A stretch of 52,178 nucleotides of DNA from a virus. Both the position numbers and the translations under genes were made by a program. The stretch is taken from positions 1 through 52,178 of IMG/VR virus record IMGVR_UViG_3300031688_000025. One strand, given 5' to 3'. Positions 16,455 through 22,772 of this stretch are shown here, piece after piece; position 1 is the stretch's first letter, and each line of letters starts with the position of its first letter. The notes under the pieces are model-generated. The model was not told the DNA's origin. It saw only the letters and a program-made list of their open reading frames with translations, and did not search any database.

Positions 16455-17325
16455 AAATGATAAGACTAAGACAGGTGCACTACTATCTAACACTAGGATA
16501 GGTGTCGAAGTTGAAGTAGAACAGATGCAAAGAATGATAAGCGTACCCGGATGGCGTTGCACTACTGACGGATCTCTCCGTGAGAATGGCGTTGAGTTTG
16601 TATTCAAAGGGCCTATTGGCGGTGCTGGTGCATGTCGTAGACTGGTAGCACTAGACAAAGTGTTGACATCTATACCTCAAAAGAACTTCTCAGCACGTAC
16701 CTCTGTGCATGTTCACGTAGACGTTAGAGATATGACTTGGAACGAACTTCTAAACCTAGTGATACTGTATGCTATGGTAGAACCTTACCTGTTCAGTGTC
16801 TGTGGTCAAGAGAGGGATGAGAGTATCTATTCCTTGTCTCTGTATCGTGGTCAAGACCAAGTGTCTAAGCTAATAAACCTAATAGAAAACGGGCCTGAGT
16901 TCTTAACGTCACGTAACTGGACTAAGTACTCTAGTGTAAACCTGTTGTCTGTCATTAACTTTGGTTCTTTAGAGTTCCGTGGTCACCGTGGTACATGTGA
17001 CAGCGGTACCCTTATCAATTGGATCAACCACCTCTTGTCTCTAAAGATGTGGGTTCAAATGTATGACAACAACCTGTCAGACTTACCTAAACTACTGAGT
17101 ACTAGCGGTCACATCGCAATGCTTAGAGAAGTCTTTGGTGATAAACTATTAGTGCCTAACATAAAAGCTGCTAATCGTGTACGTAATAAGATATATGAAG
17201 GTGTGTGGGTAGCTGAAGATATAATACACCACACTAAAATGAACACAACCCACCGTAATCTAATAGAATCATTACAAGGTGGCAACCAATTGGATAAGAT
17301 AAAGGATAAATTATGTGCGGTCTAG
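16402..17325 (+). CDS. Amidoligase, second type (PF12224-like)
   Basis: 307 residues from the ATG at 16402 (AAGAGGG nine bases upstream); a longer frame needs TTG. Motifs: RIGVEVEVEQ (32-41), TTDGSLRENGVEFVFKGP (54-71), SVHVHVDVRD (101-110) and SLEFRGHRGT. The ExE, HxHxD and EFR motifs are those of the Amidoligase_2 branch of the glutamine-synthetase-like COOH-NH2 ligases. It probably forms a second amide bond in the same pathway as the enzyme at 14953. Its reading frame overlaps both neighbours, so translation is coupled. Confidence 0.8.
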   Translation: MDSTIQSLWQHSEAVPYKNDKTKTGALLSNTRIGVEVEVEQMQRMISVPGWRCTTDGSLRENGVEFVFKGPIGGAGACRRLVALDKVLTSIPQKNFSARTSVHVHVDVRDMTWNELLNLVILYAMVEPYLFSVCGQERDESIYSLSLYRGQDQVSKLINLIENGPEFLTSRNWTKYSSVNLLSVINFGSLEFRGHRGTCDSGTLINWINHLLSLKMWVQMYDNNLSDLPKLLSTSGHIAMLREVFGDKLLVPNIKAANRVRNKIYEGVWVAEDIIHHTKMNTTHRNLIESLQGGNQLDKIKDKLCAV

Positions 17326-18431
17326 TAGGGGTAGTATCAAACAGTCTTACTTTTCAAACGAACAAAGTGTTCAAGCAACTGTTATATATGGATGCCCTTA
17401 GAGGCCCTCATAGTACTGGTGTTGCTACTGACAACAAAGATAACGAAGTAAGTGTGTACAAACGTGCACTAATGTCAAGTGATTTCTTACAGTTAGATGC
17501 AGCAAACACCTTGATCAATAGTATATCGGGTAGCTTCTTGATGGGTCACAACAGGTACGCAACCCAAGGTAGTATCAATGATGACAACGCACACCCATTC
17601 ACCTATGGTAACGTGACCCTATGCCACAACGGTACCTTGACTGATCAAACTACACTACCAGATCATAAAGACTTTGAAGTGGACAGTGAGAATATCGCAT
17701 GGGCTATGGGGTTAGCAAAAGAACCTGAAGAGGTTATAAGTAAACTTCACGGTGCCTTTGCTTTGACTTGGTACAATGACCATGAACTTAAGTTCTATAT
17801 AGTACGCAACAGTGAGCGACCTATGTGGTATGCTATAGATAAAGAGAAAAGTAATTACTATTATGCTTCTGAAAGATTCATGCTTGAGGCAGCTCTAACT
17901 AGAAACAGTATCAAGTATGACATCAAAGAAGTTAAGGCTGGTGAACTGCTTACCTTCGATATGTCTAAGACTAATATAGAACTCACTATTAGAACTGTTA
18001 AGTTAGCACCTAAGAAAGTAATAACTAGCCCTTCGTATCAATCATGGAACATTAAAAGTTATAAAACAGCAAACCCTCTATCGTCTTACAACCTTAAGAT
18101 AGGGGACGAGGTTGAGTTCTACACACACGGGTTACCTGATGTTGTATCATCTAAAACTTTGGGTACCCTACTAGGTGTAAGTACTTGCAAAGTACCTATG
18201 ACTATCAAGTGCTATGCACAGCCCAATGACTCTATTGCTGGGTACTACACAGGCATAGTACAATCTGTTATTAATGATAAAGGAAAAGATATCCTTATCA
18301 TAAGAGAACCTTGGCTAGCAGAGATCATAGAGGGTGATGTTAACAACGTAGGTAGGCCTGAAATCGTAGATAAAATACTATCAAAAGACGCTGCGCTAGC
18401 GTCAACCATAAACCAAAGGGCATTTAGATGA
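17313..18431 (+). CDS. Class II glutamine amidotransferase (Ntn hydrolase)
   Basis: 372 residues. It starts MCGLVGVV, so Cys2 becomes the N-terminal nucleophile after Met removal. Other GATase II features are RGPHSTG (30-36), GHNRYATQG (78-86), HNG (105-107) and DSENIA (124-129), which bind glutamine and form the oxyanion hole. The domain releases ammonia from glutamine or, in amidoligase contexts, handles a glutamyl amide. About 150 C-terminal residues beyond the usual domain (from about 235) are not recognised; they are not an SIS or synthetase domain. Its ATG lies inside the end of the amidoligase gene. Confidence 0.9.
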   Translation: MCGLVGVVSNSLTFQTNKVFKQLLYMDALRGPHSTGVATDNKDNEVSVYKRALMSSDFLQLDAANTLINSISGSFLMGHNRYATQGSINDDNAHPFTYGNVTLCHNGTLTDQTTLPDHKDFEVDSENIAWAMGLAKEPEEVISKLHGAFALTWYNDHELKFYIVRNSERPMWYAIDKEKSNYYYASERFMLEAALTRNSIKYDIKEVKAGELLTFDMSKTNIELTIRTVKLAPKKVITSPSYQSWNIKSYKTANPLSSYNLKIGDEVEFYTHGLPDVVSSKTLGTLLGVSTCKVPMTIKCYAQPNDSIAGYYTGIVQSVINDKGKDILIIREPWLAEIIEGDVNNVGRPEIVDKILSKDAALASTINQRAFR

Positions 18432-19660
18432 GTAAACTATTAGTACTTCCATACAAATCATCCAGTAAATCTGCTGTTGTAATAGCTAATGAACTGGGTT
18501 GTAAAAGAATGAACCTAACTAACTCAAGGGTAGTTGATAACCCTAACACTAGCATCATTAACTGGGGTAACTCAACAACTAACCTGTCACACTTACCCTC
18601 TGTTAAAGTGTACAACGTATCAGAGAACGTAAGATTAGCATCTCATAAGTTAGATTTCTTTAAGGCTATCGAACAGTACAACGATGCTAATCAAGATAGC
18701 CCTGTGTCTATACCAGACTGGACATCTAAGGTCAGTGTTGCAAGACGATGGTACACTGAAGGTAACGATGTAGTTGTACGTAACGTAATGCAAGGTCACT
18801 CTGGTGATGGCCTTGAATTAATAAGCTATGACGAAAGTATACTTGCTAAGGATGCTGTACCTAAAGCACCTCTATACACTAAGTATATGAAGAAGAGAGA
18901 CGAGTACCGTGTCCATGTTGTAGGCCAAGAGGCTATCTTCTTACAACGTAAAGCCCCAAGATATAGTGATAGTCGTATCGTTGACTACCAAATACGTAAC
19001 ACTGCTAATGGATTCATCTTTGTAACTGAAGGCTTAAACCCTAATCCTCTTGTAGAATCTGAGGCTGTTAAAGCTGTTGTTGCATTGGGCTTAGACTTCG
19101 GAGCTGTAGATGTTATATGGAATGAAAGACGTGGTAAAGCTACTGTAATAGAAGTCAACACTGCGTGTGGGTTAACAAGCATTAAGGGTATCGAGCGGTA
19201 CAAGAGAGCCTTAGAGTCTATGTTAACCAATAAAGCTCAAATAAAATGGAGTCAAAGTTTACCTATCGATAACTTTGAAGAGACGCTTGAAGACCTTAAC
19301 ACCATGTTTAATGAGGTAGAAGCTAAGAAAACTTTCCTTCGTAGAACTTCACAGTTACTAACAAGCTCAGCCCCTAATGAAAGGATAACCTATAACTCTA
19401 TTGGAGACTCAGTAATATTATCTGATGTCATTAAAAGTTATATAGTTGATTATGTTTTAGAAGGTGGTACTGAGAATGGAGCTAACAATTACCATACAAT
19501 ATCAGAGCTATCAGGCCTTATGTGTGACTTTATACTGTACGATTGGAAAGTACAAGAGGACACATGTCGTGTGCTATTCTCCCCTAGGTCAGATGATACC
19601 TTACGATGCCACATAGAACTAGACCTACCTAGTAGTCAAATACATTTAGTGGAGGGTTAA
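18428..19660 (+). CDS. ATP-grasp ligase
   Basis: 410 residues. Visible ATP-grasp features: a pre-ATP-grasp domain with NWGNS (45-49), a glycine-rich loop GHSGDG (123-128), LYTKYMKKRDEYRVHV (149-164) with nucleotide-binding Lys and Glu, and DFGAVDVIWN ending in the metal-binding EVN (242-244). The enzymes activate a carboxylate as acyl phosphate and join it to an amine. The ATGA overlap with the amidotransferase gene shows tight coupling. The C-terminal about 140 residues are extra and unassigned. This would be the third ligase of the operon. Confidence 0.88.
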   Translation: MSKLLVLPYKSSSKSAVVIANELGCKRMNLTNSRVVDNPNTSIINWGNSTTNLSHLPSVKVYNVSENVRLASHKLDFFKAIEQYNDANQDSPVSIPDWTSKVSVARRWYTEGNDVVVRNVMQGHSGDGLELISYDESILAKDAVPKAPLYTKYMKKRDEYRVHVVGQEAIFLQRKAPRYSDSRIVDYQIRNTANGFIFVTEGLNPNPLVESEAVKAVVALGLDFGAVDVIWNERRGKATVIEVNTACGLTSIKGIERYKRALESMLTNKAQIKWSQSLPIDNFEETLEDLNTMFNEVEAKKTFLRRTSQLLTSSAPNERITYNSIGDSVILSDVIKSYIVDYVLEGGTENGANNYHTISELSGLMCDFILYDWKVQEDTCRVLFSPRSDDTLRCHIELDLPSSQIHLVEG

Positions 19661-19661
19661 T

Positions 19662-20060
19662 ATGTTAAATGATTTGTATAAGGTAGCAGTATACGGTACA
19701 CTACGTAAGGGTAATGGTAACAACGTACTGTTATCTAACTCTAAAATGGTAGGTACTGTATTCACTGCGCCTAACTATCAAATGTTTTCCTTAGGTGGGT
19801 TCCCCGGTATCCGATCAGGTAATAAAAGAGTTCTCGTAGAGGTGTACGAGATAGACGATGCAACCCTCTCTCGCTTGGATAGATTAGAGGGGTACCGTGG
19901 TGAGGGTGAGAGTAACTTCTACGAAAGAGAACTCATTGAGACAGCCTTAGGTACCACATACATCTACACACTAGACGATGATAGGTACGATAAGTGCCCG
20001 ACCATTGAGTCTGGCAACTGGAATGAACATAAAGAAGTAAGACTTAAAGATTTAATCTAA
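19662..20060 (+). CDS. Gamma-glutamylcyclotransferase-like protein
   Basis: 132 residues. VYGTLRKG (10-17) is the signature loop of the GGCT/AIG2 fold; GGFPGI, VEVYEI and LDRLEGY follow in the expected order. Members release gamma-glutamyl groups as 5-oxoproline. As the last gene of the amidoligase operon it may trim a glutamyl protecting group, recycle intermediates or give immunity. The start is two bases after the ATP-grasp stop. Confidence 0.88.
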   Translation: MLNDLYKVAVYGTLRKGNGNNVLLSNSKMVGTVFTAPNYQMFSLGGFPGIRSGNKRVLVEVYEIDDATLSRLDRLEGYRGEGESNFYERELIETALGTTYIYTLDDDRYDKCPTIESGNWNEHKEVRLKDLI

Positions 20061-20121
20061 AGCAATAGCAACCTAAGTCAAGAGAATTCAAACTATTTAA
20101 TTCTACATAAGGTAATAAAAT

Positions 20122-20589
20122 ATGACCGCAATTCTTGGAACTTCAATCATCCGTGATGTAACTCTTAACTATGTCAAAGTAGATCCTGATAGCCCCACTG
20201 ATCCGTTTGGAACCTTACAATGGGAGTGTCAACTAGTAGTATCCGCAGATAGAAGCGAAGAACTTAGTGGATTTGGTAACGTTAAGCCAGTCAAAGATGA
20301 TCCAAGTCGAGTTGCTATCAACCTGAAACGTAAAGCTGTACGTAAAGATGGGGAAGCTAACGACCCTGTCCAGCTAGTCGATGGTAAGAAGCAAAAGATT
20401 GACGCTAAGATTAAGATTGGCAATGGATCTAAAGGTAATGTTAAAGTATATCGTAGAGAATACGATGTAGCTGGTCGTCAGGGTATATCTACTATCCTAA
20501 CTGCAATCCAGATCACTGACCTAATCGAGTACACTGGTTCAGTTGACTTTGATATTGATGATTCAGAAGCAGATGACACTCAGTTCTAA
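20122..20589 (+). CDS. Single-stranded DNA-binding protein (T7 gp2.5-type)
   Basis: 155 residues. A beta-rich body is followed by an acidic tail, VDFDIDDSEADDTQF, ending in Phe. That tail is the hallmark of phage gp2.5-type and other ssDNA-binding proteins and contacts polymerase and primase-helicase. The body carries Lys/Arg-rich strands (VAINLKRKAVRKDGEANDPV, KIKIGNGSKGNVKVYRREYD). It coats ssDNA and helps recombination and replication. It has its own ribosome site (AAGGT) and ends a unit closed by the terminator at 20752. Confidence 0.75.
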   Translation: MTAILGTSIIRDVTLNYVKVDPDSPTDPFGTLQWECQLVVSADRSEELSGFGNVKPVKDDPSRVAINLKRKAVRKDGEANDPVQLVDGKKQKIDAKIKIGNGSKGNVKVYRREYDVAGRQGISTILTAIQITDLIEYTGSVDFDIDDSEADDTQF

Positions 20590-20657
20590 GTACTAATAGT
20601 TTATGCCTCATGTCTTAAACTAAGTACCCAAACTGGGATAAGATTATCAAGGACTAT

Positions 20658-20726
20658 ATGATAATTCTTATAACACTATTCTTTGGTGTGTTAATGCTAC
20701 TAGATCTACGTGATAAACGTAGGTAG
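20658..20726 (+). CDS. Possible 22-residue membrane microprotein
   Basis: MIILITLFFGVLMLLDLRDK plus RR, then stop. One hydrophobic helix with a basic end, AAGGA five bases before the ATG, standing alone between the ssDNA-binding gene and its terminator. The composition and ribosome site suggest a real small membrane protein, but a frame this short could be chance. Confidence 0.4.
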   Translation: MIILITLFFGVLMLLDLRDKRR

Positions 20727-20751
20727 AACGCCATAGATTAGAGCCTAAGAG

Positions 20752-20793
20752 CCCTTCTCAACTTAGTAATAGGTTGGGAGGGGTTTCTTTTAT
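20752..20793 (+). terminator. Intrinsic terminator
   Basis: An 11-bp stem with two wobble pairs (CCCTTCTCAAC with GTTGGGAGGGG) and a 10-base loop is followed by TTTCTTTTAT. It ends the ssDNA-binding unit. Just after it is CTTACAACG, which resembles the start of the repeated promoter-like element but lacks the CTACATGCA half. Confidence 0.9.
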
Positions 20794-20878
20794 CTGTCTT
20801 ACAACGTAACTGAGAGGTGTTGTGTAGGATTCTAGGCAATTAAGTACCTTATAGAGGGCACCCTAGAAGGAGGATACA

Positions 20879-21331
20879 ATGTCTACTGAAGAGAAAGTCT
20901 TTACTCAAGAAGATGTAAACGATGGCAAGAAGAAGATACACCCTAACTCATTAGCTAATCTTAAACCAAGACATGATAAGCAACACATGGAAATGATGTG
21001 TAAGAAAGCTGATGAAGCTAGGTTAAAGAATGATCTAATGAAAGAACAAATGAAAGATGTTCTTAAATTAGTTAACAACCTATCTGATAGCCTAATGGAT
21101 TCAATCCCTAAAGGTTTAACTGTTATGAAACTAGCTATGATCAAAGCAATTGGTGCTGATGATATGGTTGAGGCTTCAAGGTTAGCATCTATAGTAGCTG
21201 AGTATGAGCAACCTAAACTTCAACGATCAGAAACAATCAACACTAACTTTGATTACACTGACTTAACAGATGAAGAACTGAAGGCAGAGATGGATAGGAT
21301 AAGTGGTAGCAGTAACGAAGCAGGGGCCTAG
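20879..21331 (+). CDS. Putative small terminase subunit-like / DNA-binding protein
   Basis: 150 residues with a perfect AAGGAGG site. IHPNSLANLKPRHDKQHMEM near the N-terminus resembles the basic start of many small terminase subunits and related phage DNA-binding proteins. The middle is helical. The end, NFDYTDLTDEELKAEMDRIS, is like the LTDEEL tail common in small terminases. Against this, it lies in the replication arm, far from the large terminase. Its stop codon lies inside the loop of the next terminator. Confidence 0.4.
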   Translation: MSTEEKVFTQEDVNDGKKKIHPNSLANLKPRHDKQHMEMMCKKADEARLKNDLMKEQMKDVLKLVNNLSDSLMDSIPKGLTVMKLAMIKAIGADDMVEASRLASIVAEYEQPKLQRSETINTNFDYTDLTDEELKAEMDRISGSSNEAGA

Positions 21332-21345
21332 AGCCCCTCTTTTTA
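21322..21345 (+). terminator. Intrinsic terminator
   Basis: A 6-bp stem (AGGGGC with GCCCCT) and a 5-base loop is followed by CTTTTTA. The stop codon of the preceding gene is in the loop. Two copies of the repeated promoter-like element follow at once. Confidence 0.85.
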
Positions 21346-21352
21346 TTGCAAC

Positions 21353-21373
21353 ACCGACACCTGACTACATGCA
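21353..21373 (+). promoter_or_regulatory. Repeated ACCGACA...CTACATGCA element, copy 3
   Basis: ACCGACA, CCTGA spacer, CTACATGCA, then TTTTT. It follows a terminator and lies 31 bases before copy 4. Confidence 0.6.
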
Positions 21374-21383
21374 TTTTTCGGCA

Positions 21384-21404
21384 ACCGACACCTGCTTACA
21401 TGCA
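21384..21404 (+). promoter_or_regulatory. Repeated ACCGACA...TACATGCA element, copy 4
   Basis: ACCGACA, CCTGC spacer, TTACATGCA, then TTTTT. It is 33 bases before the first gene of the large replication operon. Copies 3 and 4 agree at almost every position. Confidence 0.6.
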
Positions 21405-21437
21405 TTTTTAGACAAACCTTTGTGAGGACACAAACGT

Positions 21438-21656
21438 ATGAGCATTAAACTATTTAATAAATTAATTACCTGTGAGTTTAGATCAGGCACTGGTATTGAC
21501 ATTGAATTCTGTGACAGCAGACCTGTGTGGGTATTCAACGAGGAGAAACAAGAGGTAACCGCTATGCCTTTCGAAGGGATAGTTATAATGTTACCTTGTA
21601 TGGTGATCACTTGGGGTAACGTATACACAGAAGAGTATCTCGGAGAAGAAAAGTAA
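21438..21656 (+). CDS. Small hypothetical protein, head of replication operon
   Basis: 72 residues, beta-rich, with FRSGTGIDIEFCDSRPVWVF and a C-terminal MVITWGNVYTEEYLGEEK. No family recognised. GTGAGG precedes the ATG, and the stop overlaps the next ATG (TAATG). It is the first gene after the promoter-like elements, so probably expressed early in the middle phase. Confidence 0.55.
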   Translation: MSIKLFNKLITCEFRSGTGIDIEFCDSRPVWVFNEEKQEVTAMPFEGIVIMLPCMVITWGNVYTEEYLGEEK

Positions 21657-21832
21657 TGGCTAACTATATTATAAGGTTAAATGATTCAGAAGATAAAGAG
21701 TCAGTCTCTGTTAGTATAGAGTCTGATGGTCTTCATCTTGCAGAGGAGGATAGTAAAGCGTTTCAACTATCTGCTTATGCGTTAGATTGTATCCAATCAT
21801 TAGAGGAGAAGGCTAAGAATGCAACCCACTGA
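21656..21832 (+). CDS. Small hypothetical protein
   Basis: 58 residues, MANYIIRLNDSEDKESVSVS at the start and a helical end with LDCIQSLEEKAKNATH. Start and stop overlap both neighbours (one base upstream, 14 bases downstream), which supports a real coupled gene. Acidic; no family recognised. Confidence 0.55.
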   Translation: MANYIIRLNDSEDKESVSVSIESDGLHLAEEDSKAFQLSAYALDCIQSLEEKAKNATH

Positions 21833-22091
21833 TACACAAAGCACACTGATACAACGTGGTAACAGGTACGGATCCTTTGAAACCCAGAGTGAACTGTGTC
21901 AAAGATTAAAGCATGCAATGAGAGGGCACTCTGGTTGGTGCAATCTCAATGAAGCTCAGCAAGAATCAATTGAAATGATACAGCACAAGGTTGCCCGTAT
22001 TATTAATGGTGATCCTAACTACGCTGATAGTTGGCATGACATCTCCGGTTACGCAACACTAATAGAAAACATGTTAGATAAAAAGGAGTAG
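21819..22091 (+). CDS. DUF6378-like phage protein
   Basis: 90 residues. RGNRYGSFETQSELCQRLKH, then EMIQHKVARIINGDPNYADS and WHDISGYATL match the conserved pattern I know from DUF6378 phage proteins (RYG.F, then KxxRI.NGD, then W.DI.GY). Function is unknown; the family usually sits among nucleotide and replication genes, as here. The DUF number is from memory. Confidence 0.6.
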   Translation: MQPTDTQSTLIQRGNRYGSFETQSELCQRLKHAMRGHSGWCNLNEAQQESIEMIQHKVARIINGDPNYADSWHDISGYATLIENMLDKKE

Positions 22092-22093
22092 CC

Positions 22094-22255
22094 ATGTCCG
22101 GCAAGGGTTCAAGGCCACGGCCTATGAAAGAAAAAGAAGCGTACTCTAAATCATGGGATGCTATCTTCGGTAAGAAAGACAAACCTGAGGAAGCAGTAGA
22201 GCCCTTCGGGCTCCTAAAAGGTGAGGATAAAGATGCAGAAGATAAAGATAATTAA
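22094..22255 (+). CDS. Small basic hypothetical protein
   Basis: 53 residues: MSGKGSRPRPMKEKEAYSKS, WDAIFGKK, and an acidic tail. The GSRPRP start and WDxIFGKK middle recur in small proteins of many phage replication regions; the role is unknown. AAAGGAG precedes it. Its coding sequence contains the perfect hairpin element at 22199-22213, and its last 23 bases overlap the start of the endonuclease gene in another frame. Confidence 0.6.
   Translation: MSGKGSRPRPMKEKEAYSKSWDAIFGKKDKPEEAVEPFGLLKGEDKDAEDKDN
22199..22213 (+). repeat. GAGCCC hairpin element, copy 3
   Basis: A GAGCCCTTCGGGCTC perfect hairpin identical to the one at 12988, here inside a coding sequence 20 bases before the endonuclease VII start. 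It may fold in the mRNA and affect that gene's translation, or be the same DNA signal as at 12988. No T-tract. Confidence 0.55.
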
Positions 22256-22772
22256 ATGTAATGATGGTCACAAGTGGTACAGTTCTCTTGTTGGACAGAC
22301 AGTACCCTTAGTATCTGTAGAGTCTAATGAATATATGTCTAAGGAACCTGCAGGCTACATAAACTTTGTAGCTAAGGATGATGCTGTTCTAGTAGACGTA
22401 GAATATAAGACATGTACTAAGTGCAGAGTTAAGAAAGATGAGACTGAGTTCTCTATGGAAAGCGGTAGAGGATATCGTAAGACATCTTGTAGGCTGTGCG
22501 TAAGGTCTGTGTCTAAGGTAAGAGATGCACTTCATAAAGAAATGGGTACGCCTCCTGATGACTACGAGTGTCCTATCTGTTTAAGAAACGAAGAGGAAGC
22601 TGCAGGTTGTGGTGGTGTAAACAAATCCCCTTGGGCTTTGGATCATGATCACTTGACCAGTAAGTTTAGAGGGTGGCTATGCCACTCATGCAATAGAACA
22701 TTAGGTGGACTGAAGGATGACTTCGGTGCTCTTAATCGTATAAGAACATATCTAAAGAAGGGAAGAGAATGA
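22233..22772 (+). CDS. Recombination endonuclease VII-like (Holliday junction resolvase)
   Basis: 179 residues from the ATG at 22233 (AGGTGAGG upstream); a GTG at 22221 is the alternative. Two Cys pairs come first (CTKCRVKKD and SCRLCV), then YECPICLRNEE, the catalytic LDHDHLTSKFRGWLCHSCNR and LGGLKDD. This is the endonuclease VII pattern (T4 gp49): zinc-binding cysteines around an HxH metal site. It resolves branched DNA before packaging. T7-like phages often use a different resolvase (gp3); this one may replace it. Confidence 0.85.
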   Translation: MQKIKIIKCNDGHKWYSSLVGQTVPLVSVESNEYMSKEPAGYINFVAKDDAVLVDVEYKTCTKCRVKKDETEFSMESGRGYRKTSCRLCVRSVSKVRDALHKEMGTPPDDYECPICLRNEEEAAGCGGVNKSPWALDHDHLTSKFRGWLCHSCNRTLGGLKDDFGALNRIRTYLKKGRE

